Positions 24,352 through 36,665 of a DNA stretch of 64,000 bases are shown piece after piece (positions within the stretch are counted from its first letter, which is position 1; each line of letters begins with the position of its first letter). Source of the DNA: Aulostomus chinensis. Taxonomy: Eukaryota > Chordata > Actinopteri > Syngnathiformes > Aulostomidae. The translations under genes were made by a program, and so were the position numbers. The notes beneath the pieces were generated by a model. That model was not told the DNA's origin, did no database searches, and saw only the letters and a program-made list of their open reading frames with translations. The stretch spans positions 3,557,501 through 3,621,500 of the forward strand of contig JBBMOA010000008.1 in the NCBI GenBank assembly GCA_037954235.1, in the 5' to 3' direction.

Positions 24352-26691
24352 CTGAAACGATCGAGTTTGACCTGCAGGCCAGAAGGTGGCAGAGGACGTG
24401 TCCCTCGTAGATCCCAGGGATACGCACTCAGACAGCTGGAGGGGAGCCGAGGACGAGTCAAAGATGGCGACTGACTGACCGACTGAGAGGCGCCGGCATT
24501 TGATCTCTTGCTTTCTAGTTTACTGCCCCAGTTTATCTCGTGATTTAAAGGGAGTCAGGGTAACGTAGGGAGGAACGGCGCTGGCTGCTGATCAGTTTGC
24601 CTTCTGTGTTTCATTGATTTTTGTTGCTGCTCAAAGCCGGACAGGCGGCTTCTTTTTTTTTTTTTACAAAAGTGCTTATTTGTTTCATTACTGTCATTTC
24701 TACTTTGTTTGAGGAAAGCACTGCTACTAGGAGGAGGACAAACATTTCCTGGAAGCAACATGAAATATAGTAGAGATACGGAGTAGAACAAACACACTGC
24801 AGCTGCATACACAGGAGATTCATCCTGGCGTCCGTCTTTATCGTATGAAGTCATCTACATCACTTCAAAACAAACCTGAAAGTAACTGAAACACAGCTGG
24901 AGGTCACGTCTTCCTTCTGCATTAAGACGACTGTCAGAATAGTTGCAGCGTCACATTGTTGAACATATTTTGAATTCTGCATCAGTCGATGCTGTAAAAG
25001 AACATCAGCTTTGAGGGGAAAAGTCTGATTTGTCATGATACCGGGAGCCAGACGAGCAGGTGGATCCTTCTCTCTCCTCTGAGCTGTGTTAGGCAGCTGG
25101 GATCCAGACTGAGTTAGCTTAGTGCACGATCGGTAGCGTATGGGCTAGTTAGCATACCTGCGCTGCGCTCCTCCGCTGTGTATTCTGGTTCAGATAGATT
25201 AGGTTCGTCGAAACCTGATCCTCCTCATCCTCTCTTACGTTAGCCATGCTAACACTTCCCATCCACTCCCATTCATTGTGCTCAGCTAACAAGCAGTCAG
25301 CTGGTCTCAGAGGGTCTCCCAAGAGACGGGGTCTATCTCTCGTCTGGCTCTGGGAGGATCGACAGTATGTTTATGTCCCATTGAGCAGGTGTGTTCCTTG
25401 AACCTTCGCACACACACACATCCAATGTCTTCAGTGTCTTGGTATGTTTGATGGGAGAGACTTGGACATGTGTAAGCCAGCCAGGAGCGAGCCGCTGAGG
25501 GTGACTCAGAGCTCAGCGCTAGGAGGACAGTGTGAGGTGTTGATGTGGTGTGAAGCTGCTAGAGGCAATGTTTTGTTACGTAGTCGAAACACTGAGACGA
25601 CAGCGGGGCATCCTGCTTCTGTCAAATTAAACATTGTACCTTGTCCTGAGCTAAAAAAAAAAAAGATATTTAAGTCTTAGTGGAACAAGTAAAGAAAAGT
25701 ACATATTCATGCGTATTTACTGTATTTAGTCCTTAGGGGTTCAACTTTATCGAACGTAACGTAGTTCAAATGAGAAGAAGAGGACAGAACAACATGGGAA
25801 CAAAGTTTACATCAAATGCTGGAACTGCATTATTTTCTTTTGTCTTTTTGTGCAATATTTGTATTTGTTTTTATTTTTTTCCCATAATTTGTAACGTACT
25901 GTACAACAGTTTTCAGCAGCAGGATCTCCAGGATGAGACTGAGCACCACTCTAGTCTGTGTGAGAAGGCTGCCAACCCTCCGCCAGTCAGGAGTCCAGAG
26001 GTCTTTCAAACGCTGTCGCACAAATTTACACGCTGGAGTCTGATCACGTGATCGGTTTCCTTTTACACTCCCACCATAAAAAAGCCAGCAGAGAGGTTTG
26101 AAGGCGTGTCAGCTGGCCTCAGTTTGTCACTCTGTGTAATGAGCAGTGTGTGTGTGTGTGTGTGTGTGAGTGTGTTGTAGCTACAATAAGAGCTGTGATG
26201 GAAATCCTTCATACGTGTGTGGTGTTCCCCTCTAATTCAAGAACAAACGTGCAGAGGTCTGATTGCAGGCGCTGGTTCGGGGGTTTGAGCTGCAGTTCCT
26301 CAGCCAGCAGGGTTTGATCCAGACGCGTGGAGCTGGAGGCTGCAGCCAGACGCCCTTCACAAGCATTGTAACACCAGAAATCTGATCCAGCACCACCGAT
26401 CTGACCCAGTCAGATAAATCCATTCACAAATACCCATCAGGATATTTTGTTAATTTGTTATTGCCCCCCCCCCCAGTAAATTGATTTGATTTTTTTTCCA
26501 GAAAACATGGAAATAAGGCCATGTGTAATATGGACAAGAAATTACCTGAAAGCAAACAAGGAATGAGTAAATGAGTACAATTACCAGCAGCTGAACAAAC
26601 AAAACAAAGAATAGAACTACATTTTTAATCATGTCTCCAGAGACTCGTATGTCAACTGTCAGGAGCTTTTCACATGTAGTTGAATAGCCCC

Positions 26692-26722
<31 letters not shown>

Positions 26723-26885
26723 ACACACACATGCTGCTCACGGACGCCTGGGAGTCCCCAGACCCTACTTTGAGGAACTCTGGGTGTCACAGCTGTTGGG
26801 TGGGTGCTGTGATGCGTGTCCACATGTAGATTTTCTCAAGAGAAAAAGAGAGTCTCATCACGCTTGTTCAGCTCACTGCAGCTCG

Positions 26886-26887
<2 letters not shown>

Positions 26888-26944
<57 letters not shown>
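26888..26944. repeat. (TG)n, intergenic
   Basis: About 57 bp. A nearby C-run (26688-26708) followed by (CA)n sits about 180 bp to the left. Confidence 0.97.
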
Positions 26945-26946
<2 letters not shown>

Positions 26947-27029
26947 TCCTCGGTATCCATTGATGTAAACAATAACTTAATAAAAGCACTGTTGAAGGTA
27001 AACAGCCACACACTGAATGCTCTGTTCAT

Positions 27030-27302
27030 TCCATCCATCCATCCATTTCTTTCTGCTTATTCCTGTTAAGGGTCGGCGGGTGTGGGGGGGGGGGGTGCTA
27101 TCCCAGTGGCCTTCAGGTGAGAGGTGGGCAGTCCATGGCAGGGCCAACACCTACAGACAGACAGCCATTGGCTCTCCCAGCCACGCCTACGGTCTATTTA
27201 GAGTCTGGATTAACCTGGTCCCTCTTGATGTCTCTCCACACAGAACCCGGAACCTTCTTGCTGTGGGGCAACAGTGCTAACCACTGCACCACCGTGCCGC
27301 CC
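27030..27302 (-). mobile_element. tRNA-like SINE, minus orientation
   Basis: The reverse complement of the family, from the (CCAT)n tail (27030-27046) to GCACCACCGTGCCGCC (27287-27302). The body is internally shortened. Confidence 0.75.
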
Positions 27303-29199
27303 TGCTCTGACACATTTGAAATGTAAAAGTGATGAGAAGAAGAAAACTGGTCATTTCTCCAGGATAGAGACGTGCTGTTCCACTGAGCTCCACTAGATGG
27401 CAGTGTTGCCAAGTTATGGAGCCATCCTTTCCTCTGAAGACTGACTCAGCGCTGCTCCAGAACCTCAGACAGCATCAGCAGCTGCAGCTGGTTCAGTCTT
27501 CACGATGCAGTCACACACGATGGTTTCGAGAGCAGGACTTCCTCACAGACATCAAGAACTTTGATTCACTACAAAACTTTACACCGAAGCCTTTTTTCTT
27601 CACATTGCAACACAAAAAAATGAATGTGAGCTCGTCTTTCCGCTTTCTTAGCAAATAAATTTTGATTGCTGTGCGGAAAGTCTCAAAATGATTTTGTTTG
27701 ACTGCAGATAAGCAGGATGGATAAACGGCGAACACCACGCACTTCCTGTTGATTCAGGACTCAACATTCTGACTTACCCTTAACTTCTGAGTCACTTTCA
27801 CATCCGACTCGTGCCAGCTTGGAGCTCGGAACCTGCAGAGGTGCACCACGCTTACATGTGGGTGGAGACGTCAACACATCCATCCATGATGACGACTGGC
27901 GTTCTTAGAACCGAAGGAATTATCAGATCTTGTTTTTAGACGACTCTTACAAATGAATGTGAGGGTGACGGCCACATCAATCAGCAGGACACTGCAGGGA
28001 ATCGAACCCCGTCCCAGTAAACCAGGAGGACCGTTACCAGTGCCTTTTAGCTTTTTGATGGCAAATAACAGGAAAAGCAAAACCTGCATTTCAACAGCAT
28101 TCACATGAATCTCATTGGCCTAAAAGGGGTTGACCAGAGGAGAAGCGGACCCACGCAGGCCCAGGATCAGCAGAGGGCCTCACCAGGGTTACCAACGCCT
28201 GTGCTTCTGGGGAACGCCGGATTAGAAAAGTCAGAATTTTACACAAATTTACTGAAATTATCCAGCAGATATGACGTGGAGGCTCTGGAGCGACATGATG
28301 GCTCTGTTCACCAGGCACAATTTACAAAAGCAGCCCGACACAGAAAGGCAACAGAGACCAGAGTGACAAGGATGGATCCGTTTGTCCCCCAAACGCTTGA
28401 GGAGGACATGGATCCGTAACCCTGGAAACTGCACGACGATGGTTCCTCCTAAGTTTCGCGCACATACACAAACAGATGTACGTGTGCTCTGTAGAATTTT
28501 GACGGGTGCCATCATTACGGTCCACCAGTAATAATTGTGATTATTTGGGACAGCTTTGTCGACAATTTGGGTGTGTAACTTTCCAGTTTCCCTCAAGGGG
28601 CTCATAAAGGACGACTCGACTCTTCTCTCTCTCTACTCTCTCAATCTCACGGGACTAAGATGATCATGTGACATCTGTGTTTAGCAGCCTTCAGGTGGAC
28701 TCGGTCCTGTGGGCTCGAGTTCTGCAAAGACTGCAGGTCTGACTAGGTCCTACGTGGGAAGCGACTCATGCTGGACTTCTACGTGCTGTTGAAATGCAGG
28801 AAAAAAAAACCCACAACGAGACCCAAATAAAACATTTCACTTCTCTCCTGCTGCCCCACCTGACCAGGCTCAGGGAGAGAAACCAATCAATGAAGCAAAC
28901 AAGAAATCAATCAACCAATCAATTAGTCATCAAAAGACTTGACCTGAGTCACGCAGGGGAGGCTCACCTCTGCCGTTGGGCCCCTGCCTCCCCGTCCATA
29001 CATCAGGGCCACGAGTTCTGACCCTGGAAAGACCAGACCAGGTTGATAGACCTTAGAATGTCAGAAGGAGGGGCCAGACAGGTGTCCCCTCACCTGAGAT
29101 TCTTTTGATGATGCAATCGAACAACTTCCTGTCCAACATCAGCTCACCTGGGTCTGCAGGTATGATGTTTTGATGGGTTGGGTGGGGGCCTCATCATTC

Positions 29200-31110
29200 C
29201 TTCTTGCATTGGACCCTGTGGCCCATCATTTTCCTCGAGGTGGCATCACGCCCCACTGAGGTGGGGCCCCTGTAGGTGGAGGGGATCCATTCCTTAAGGA
29301 GGGGGCCCAACCAGGAGGCCCCTGCAATGGTCCAAGGTCCATGCTGTCAGGTCCCTGGGGGCCCATGTGCTGGGGGCCTGGAATTTGTTGCTTGTCTTGT
29401 GGTCCCATCATTCTAGGAGGGGGCCCCTGGTGTGATCAGGGTCCAGAGGGAGGCCCCATCTGTCCAGCAAAGATTGGACCCTGGGGGCCCATCATATTAC
29501 TTTGAGGCGGGATCATGCCCCACTGTGGTGGAGGCCCCTGTAGGTGCCAGGGATCCATTCTTTGGGGAGGGGGCCCCATCAACCAATCAGGGGGCCCCTG
29601 AATCGGTCCAGGGCCCATGCCATGAGGTCCCTGGGGGCCAATGTGCCAGTGGGGGTCTGGATGTTGCTGCATGTCTTGTGGTCCCATCATGCTTGGAGGG
29701 GGCCCCTGGTGGGATCGGGGTCCAGAGGGAGGCTCCATCTGTCCAGCAAACATATGACCCTGTAGCCCATCATTTTCCTCGAGGTGGCATCACGCCCCAC
29801 TGAGGTGGGGCCCCTGTAGGTGGCAGGGATCCATTCCTTAAGGAGGGGGCCCAACCAGGAGGCCCCTGCAATGGTCCAAGGTCCATGCTGTGAGGTCCCT
29901 GGGGGCCCATGTGCTGGGGGCCTGGAATTTGTTGCTTGTCTTGTGGTCCCATCATTCTAGGAGGGGGCCCCTGGTGTGATCAGGGTCCAGAGGGAGGCCC
30001 CATCTGTCCAGCAAAGATTGGACCCTGGGGGCCCATCATATTACTTTGAGGCGGGATCATGCCCCACTGTGGTGGAGGCCCCTGTAGGTGCCAGGGATCC
30101 ATTCTTTGGGGAGGGGGCCCCATCAACCAATCAGGGGGCCCCTGAATCGGTCCAGGGCCCATGCCATGAGGTCCCTGGGGGCCAATGTGCCAGTGGGGGT
30201 CTGGATGTTGCTGCATGTCTTGTGGTCCCATCATGCTTGGAGGGGGCCCCTGGTGGGATCGGGGTCCAGAGGGAGGCTCCATCTGTCCAGCAAACATATG
30301 ACCCTGTGGCCCATCATTTTCCTCGAGGTGGCATCACGCCCCACTGAGGTGGGGCCCCTGTAGGTGGCAGGGATCCATTCCTTAAGGAGGGGGCCCAACC
30401 AGGAGGCCCCTGCAATGGTCCAAGGTCCATGCTGTGAGGTCCCTGGGGGCCCATGTGCTGGGGGCCTGGAATTTGTTGCTTGTCTTGTGGTCCCATCATT
30501 CTAGGAGGGGGCCCCTGGTGTGATCAGGGTCCAGAGGGAGGCCCCATCTGTCCAGCAAACATTGGACCCTGGGGGCCCATCATATTACTTTGAGGCGGGA
30601 TCATGCCCCACTGTGGTGGAGGCCCCTGTAGGTGCCAGGGATCCATTCTTTGGGGAGGGGGCCCCATCAACCAATCAGGGGGCCCCTGAATCGGTCCAGG
30701 GCCCATGCCATGAGGTCCCTGGGGGCCAATGTGCCAGTGGGGGTCTGGATGTTGCTGCATGTCTTGTGGTCCCATCATTCTAGGAGGGGGCCCCTGGTGT
30801 GATCAGGGTCCAGAGGGAGGCCCCATCTGTCCAGCAAAGATTGGACCCTGGGGGCCCATCATATTACTTTGAGGCGGCATCATGCCCCACTGTGGTGGAG
30901 GCCCCTGTAGGTGCCAGGGATCCATTCTTTGGGGAGGGGGCCCCATCAACCAATCGGGGGGCCCCTGAATCGGTCCAGGGCCCATGCCATAAGGTCCTTG
31001 GGGGCCCATGTGCCAGTGGGGGTCTGGCAGTTGCTGCATGTCTGGTGGTCCCATCATGCTTGGAGGGGGCCCCTGGTGGGATCGGAGTCCAGAGGGAGGC
31101 CCCCTCTGTC
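29200..31110 (-). repeat. 544-bp tandem higher-order repeat derived from the wdr33-like collagen-like exon
   Basis: Two sub-units of about 279 and 265 bp encode MMGPQG/QMGPPSGP-type collagen-like sequence on the minus strand. They alternate to give a 544-bp unit, with corresponding points at 29226, 29770 and 30314. Copies differ at only a few bases. 544 is not a multiple of 3. Each long unit contains an in-frame TGA (from CGA) and two single-base deletions around the PPRGK segment, so the array is not a continuous coding sequence. Only the copy nearest 31.1-30.8 kb is read in the predicted protein. The rest is presumably 3' UTR or downstream DNA. Confidence 0.9.
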
Positions 31111-31910
31111 CACGAGGCTTGACAGGAGGTAAGGGGGGGCCTTGTGGGGGGACCATGTTCACATTGGTCCTCATCCGCTTCCTCTTCTCCAGCTCCATCT
31201 TTATCTGCTGCTCAAGAACAAAGACACAAGCACGTTACCATGAGGATGCCAGGGCCCCCCATCCAGGGAGTCGCTTGTTCTGGTCTTCTTACTGGACCCC
31301 ACTGGGTCTCACTCAGAGTCCAACACAGCTGCCAGAGACGATCGCAGCCATTCTAGTAAATTTGTGTCCAGTCATATTTAGAGACAAGCAGGAAGTCAGA
31401 CACGCAAGCATCTGGCTGATTTTCAAAATAAAACATGGGACAGACTCTTGATAGTACCAGAAACAGTAAAGACCTGCTGACGCCGTCAAAAGAGTCACGT
31501 GACGAGCATGTGATGTGAATGTCGAGTGTCTGGTGCTCACCTTCAGCTGCGTGGGGCTGGTGTACAGCAGAGCCACCATCTCCAGCTGCAGCTCCAACCA
31601 AGTCTTCCTCTTCTGTAAATGTCCAGTAGGGGGCCTCCTGGGCACTTTGTTCTGGGTCCAGGCCTGTAGAGAGCAGCACACCCGTTAGCTTGTATTCCAG
31701 CGGTGACGGCCTGAGGGGCTGACGAGCCCACGCTCACCTCCTGGAACTCAGCTGGGATGGGTTTGGTGTACGGCTTGGTCTTGGGTGGGACGTCCTCCTT
31801 AGTGACATCCGCCATGATCTGGTCCAAGCCCCAGCCCAGCCCAGGGATGGACTCCTCCCCCTTACCTGGAGACGACAGTCAGAGTTACACCCAGTCACTC
31901 CTATCACACA

Positions 31911-32002
<92 letters not shown>

Positions 32003-32120
32003 TACTGCTCCGCTCCTGCTCCATGCTGGCCTTAAGTGGCTCGGGGATGAGACTGGGGAACATCACACTGCTGGGCCACACTTCATCTGAAACACACAAA
32101 CAAACAAACACACACGCACG

Positions 32121-32180
<60 letters not shown>

Positions 32181-33928
32181 GTTTTCTACTTGGATCTATC
32201 AAACACCAGGAATCCTCGACAGTCACTGGGTTGTGAGGCTCACCGTTCACTGTGTGGTCCTCCGGGGGCTCAGGCAGTTTCAGGTTGTTCCTCATCTTAT
32301 CCCCAGGGTGGTTCCTGGTCCAGAATTTACTGAAACACAGGAGACGGCGTGAAGACGGAAACAAGGACGTCATCACGCGACGTGTGTTGTGTGGAAGTTT
32401 GCCGCTACCTGGTGCGGTCGTTGGAGCCGGAGCAGAGGATGTGTCCCAGAGGGTGCCAGGCCAGACTCCAGATCATCTCTTTGTGAGCTGCCTCCACCTG
32501 GCCCACGTCCTTCTCCACCCTGTTAAACACACACACCTCAGTGTCCACAGTGACATCAGCACGCCACCGTCAAGCTGGTCATCATCAGTTCTCGTCATTG
32601 TTTTGGGGTTGTTGTAACCTAAACTGTGGGCTGCTGTGACGAGTGTCCCCAGAAACCATGACACAACTTGAAGTTTTTATAGGTAAAAAGGCTGGAATGA
32701 AGACAGTCGTGTGCTCCATACGTCCCCAACGTCTGAGGAACGTTCTCATGACCGCACGTTCTCTCAAACATCTGTTTACGCATAAAAGAACCTGGAGAAG
32801 AACTGCATGTCAACATCAACCATCGAACTCCAACTGATGACCAGCTGGGTGGCTTGACACATGAATGTATTAGGGTTAGGGTTCAGTGGTTTGTTGACCT
32901 CAAGCGCCGACTTCTGCCCTGACTGACGGTACTGACTGATGACTCGTTAACAGTCCGTGACAGGAGGCTGATCTACGTACCCGACGTCCCAGAAGAACAG
33001 AGAACCATCAGAACCTCCGCTGGCAAACAGACCTTCATGGATGGGATGCCAGGCGACCGCTGAGGAAGGAAACAGGAAGTAATCAGATCCAACATCACAG
33101 CCTCTCCCTTCCAAGATAAGAACATTCATGTGACAACAAACGGCCGCTTCCTTAAATCTCAAAGCTAATAATTGTGGGCGGAGCCACAAACACCACCATG
33201 TTGAGCGGTGTCAAACCTGTGATGTCATAAACCTCCCACGTTCCAGGTGGGACAGGTGCTCTTTGGGTCCTACCTGTGTTTTCTACCTGTGGACAGGAAG
33301 TGCTGCTGATGCTCACCTGTGACCTCATTCTTGTGTCCTCTGAACACCTGCAGCTCCTGCTTCATATTCCTGATGTCAAACACTTTACACAGGTGGTCGT
33401 GTGACGCCGTCAGCAGCAAAGTACCGCTCAGGTTCCACTTCACCTCCATCACCGACTTCTTGTGGGCGTATCTGAAGAGAGGCGTGAGAGTCAGGAGCAG
33501 GTCAACAGGAGACTATTCTACTCAAAAGGTCAAAGGTCAGATGTCCGTGTTACACATCTGGACGCCGCTAAATGAAACCGAGCTGAATCATAATTATGAA
33601 AGGTTTCTCAAAGTGAGGTTCCAGGAACACACAGGGGTCCTCAGCAACACCACGGACAGTTTCACTGAAACGTTATAAATCAAAGTGATCCCACCGTTAA
33701 ACACTGACGTCACTTTAATGATTACAAACATTTGTTAAATAGATTTTTTTCTCTAATTTTCAGATTATTTTCATCATAATTCTTCATCATCATTCATGAT
33801 ATTTTTCATCATTTTTATTGATAAAAATAAAATAAATCAAGTGTCAAAGTTCAGACATTTTCTACCACGGAAGAAAGACACCTACACACTCACTGTCACT
33901 GCTACACAAGTAACACAAGGGGGGGGGG

Positions 33929-34013
<85 letters not shown>

Positions 34014-34145
34014 CACAGTGATCGCAGATTCTCTCCAGTTCTTGGGTCCCAGAATTTTACCGGCTGCTGGCAGTCTTTGCTGCTGGACACAACCAGACCT
34101 TTGGTTGGATGCCAGTCAACACACCTCACATCAGCACCGTGACCT

Positions 34146-34215
<70 letters not shown>

Positions 34216-36665
34216 AGCCTTTAGTGCTGTCGTGTTTGTCTTCTGGATATTTGACTTATCTGGATGATGTAACAGGAAGTGTCATCACTCGAGGAATCGC
34301 CCATTGGCCGTGACGGGGCGGTGCCTCGTACCTCTGAGGATCTGTTCCTCGTGGCAGCTCAGGAAGTCCCAGATGCGAACGGTGCCGTCGTCTGAGCAGG
34401 TGGCGAATTTATTGTCATTGTGAGAAAAACTGGAGGAGAAAGAGAAGACAGGAAGTCAGTGTTACTGGGCTAGAACCTGATCCTGAACATCCCCAGTCCC
34501 CCATGAAGGTCAGAAACTGCTATGATGAATGTGATTGGTCGCCGTGACTCCGGGTAACCATCTGATGATAAACTGAAGACGTTTGATCTTTGACTGTTTG
34601 GCGTCCGTCTGTAAACATCAACATGACATCATCCCAGAACTGAGACAACAACTCATCAGCCACAATAACAACAGCAGCCACGTCCATCTCTCATGACTCA
34701 ACCACAACAACAACTCCATGTGGCAGCAGTGCCCCCAGCAGTGGCAGCCCGGTACTGCAGCACTGACAGCAGGCAGCAGAGACTGGGGTGGTCTCAGAAA
34801 ACTTCAGACTGGCTACAAACCTGGCGGCTCTAATCGCCTCGGGGTGAGCTTGGAACGTCATGCAGTTGTTCAAGTTGGGCTGCCAGTACTTCACAACGCC
34901 TTGGTGGTCCCCCGTCACCATCCACTTGTCGACGTGAGACCACGTCATGGCTCGGACCGCGCTGTTGTGACCCTGCAGACACGGGCAGACCACCAGGAAA
35001 CATGTTGGGTTTGGTTTTCACAATTAGAACAGTTAACGTGACACTGTCAGCTTCGTTTCAGTCGTTACGTTCACACTGAATCTGCAGAAACACCCTGAAA
35101 CGCTTGACGTGACAAAGGTTCAGAGGAAGTGAGGTCAGAGCTGATGTTTACCTGTTCGATGGCCTCAAAGTTGAAGGTGAGTCCATTCCACAGCGTGATC
35201 TCTCCGCTGGACGTGCCAGTGACCAGACGCCGGCCTTCAGGGGTCCACTAGAGTGACAGACAGAACCACTTCATCTTCACACTCAGCCTGTGCCTGCAGC
35301 CACCGTGGTTGCTCACTAGAGGGCGCTAACGTCAGTTATGGCTCTCTACAACCCACGGAGGGACTGAAACGTGGCACTGCCTCCATGAGGAGCAGCGACC
35401 CTCCATTACCATTTGAGTTTCTCTGCCATAAGTGAATGTGAAACTTGCTGAATATCAACTTGTCGCTTTATTCCAACGATTTAGAGGAAACAATCAATCA
35501 ATCAATGTTTAGATGAACCAAGGTCTCCAGATTGGGAGAGCTCCAACACTCTGCCTCAGACAGTTTGGATGGAATGCAGCTGACAGTAGAAACAGGAAGT
35601 GATGCACAGCCACTCACCCTGACAGCAAACACTGGACACTTGACCTTGTTGCTGACGGTTTGGACGCACTTGGTAGTGACAGCATTCACGGGCTTGTTCA
35701 GCATCCCGAGAGGAGGAACCAGCTGCAGGACACACAACAGGCCAGGATTTGATTAAACACAGCACACACACACACACACACACGGGAAAAATTTGTTTCC
35801 TGCAGGAGAAAATGGTGACACGAACAAAACTGGATTCATCTCCATCTCTGAGAACCTGTCACAGACGTTGACAAGTTCATGACAAACACTCACATCGCCG
35901 TAACTTCCTGCGTCAGGCTGGATAGCTGGACAGTCGCGATGGTCTCGCTGCCACACACGATTCTGCGGAGAAAACAAACGGGTCGGAACTGTGGCGGAAC
36001 GTCAGAGCAGAGTTCAGGACATCGGGACGTACGGGAAGATCCAGTAAAAGACCTGTGCTGCTACGATGTCACTAACAGCTTGTTAGCTTCAATAAAGTTT
36101 GAGTGAGCTTCAATAAAGTTTGTGTGAGCTTCAATAAAGTTTGAGTGAGCTTCAATAAAGTTGTAGTTAGCTTCAATAAAGTTTGAGTTAGCTTCAATAA
36201 AGTTTGAGTGAGCTTCATTAAAGTTTGAGTGAGCTGCAATAAAGTTTGAGTGAGCTTCAATAAAGTTGTAGTTAGCTTCAATAGAGTTGTAGTTAGCTTC
36301 AATCAAGTTGTAGTTAGCTTAATTAAAGTTGTAGTTGGCTTCAATAAAGTTGTAGTTAGCTTCAATAAAGTTGTAGTGAGCTTCAATAAAGTTGTAGTTA
36401 GCTTCAATAAAGTTGTAGTGAGCTTCAATAAAGTTGTAGTTAGCTTCATTAAAGTTGTAGTTGGCTTCAATAAAGTTGTAGTTACCTCCAGGTACCTGAC
36501 CACAGAGGGGTTGTAGTCGATGGTTCTGCGGTTCACAGCCTTCCTCATGCGCTTCCCATCGAAGGACAGCTGGCGTATGGCCTTCTGCAGAGCAACGCCT
36601 GGTCTCCTGAACACACGATGCGAGGCTTCAGGCCTGAAGAGCTTGGAGCCGTTGTATGTTGTCAT
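30803..36665 (-). CDS. divergent, C-terminally short WDR33-like protein, 15 coding exons
   Basis: WDR33 is the CPSF subunit that reads the AAUAAA poly(A) signal in the nucleus (family knowledge). Exons, 5' to 3': 36665-36486, 35962-35894, 35722-35618, 35247-35152, 34972-34821, 34429-34332, 34143-34017, 33471-33317, 33059-32981, 32519-32409, 32329-32244, 32086-32006, 31865-31738, 31663-31541, 31210-30803. All phases agree, giving 665 aa against about 1,336 in human. The N-terminal FDGKRMRKAVNR and the WD segment LTFNFE, which hold residues contacting AAUAAA in human WDR33, are kept. Seven WD40 blades follow, then PIPAEFQEAWTQNKVP. The last exon starts a Gly/Pro/Gln-rich collagen-like stretch and stops at TGA 30805-30803, where the first repeat copy has an Arg codon (CGA). 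The human Arg/Gly-rich C terminus is not found downstream. The WD40 part is much more divergent than expected for the conserved orthologue, so this is probably a paralogue. An upstream non-coding exon is likely. Confidence 0.85.
31914..31994. repeat. (CA)n in a wdr33-like intron
   Basis: About 80 bp between exons 32086-32006 and 31865-31738. A second (CA)n array, 32113-32180, lies on the other side of exon 32086-32006 in the same orientation. Confidence 0.98.
33933..34010. repeat. long (TG)n on the plus strand, downstream of a wdr33-like exon
   Basis: About 78 bp of pure dinucleotide repeat. In the minus-strand transcript it reads (AC)n and starts 6 nt after the donor of the 127-nt exon 34143-34017. 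Confidence 0.98.
34147..34212. repeat. long (CA)n on the plus strand, upstream of the same wdr33-like exon
   Basis: About 66 bp. In the minus-strand transcript it reads (UG)n and ends directly at the TTTAG acceptor of exon 34143-34017. It is complementary to the repeat on the other side of the exon. Confidence 0.98.
36082..36485. repeat. 21-bp minisatellite in intron 1 of the wdr33-like gene
   Basis: About 19 copies of a 21-bp unit. On the plus strand the core is GCTTCAATAAAGTTGTAGTTA, with TTTGAGTGA variants toward the low-coordinate end. Most units hold AATAAA on the plus strand (antisense to the gene) and CTAAC or CTCAC on the minus strand. The array runs directly into the splice donor of the first coding exon: the intron starts GTAACTACAACTTTATT, which is one repeat unit with its first base changed. 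Confidence 0.95.

Larger units (their letters stand above)
24352..29199. other. mtmr7 3' UTR and intergenic DNA
   Basis: An ATTAAA near 25625 followed by an A-rich run is a candidate mtmr7 poly(A) site. The rest holds the SINE at 27030, microsatellites and no recognised gene. Confidence 0.45.

Noticed and set aside
29200..31110. CRISPR-like array
   Set aside because: Units are 544 bp without spacers in a vertebrate genome. They derive from the collagen-like exon.
31734..32376. Long Cys/Val and His/Thr repeat frames
   Set aside because: They arise from (CA)n/(TG)n arrays. Real wdr33-like exons in the same interval are in the minus strand and were placed by splice sites and homology.
36061..36516. 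Open frames with 7-residue repeats on both strands
   Set aside because: They are translations of the 21-bp minisatellite, which lies in an intron.
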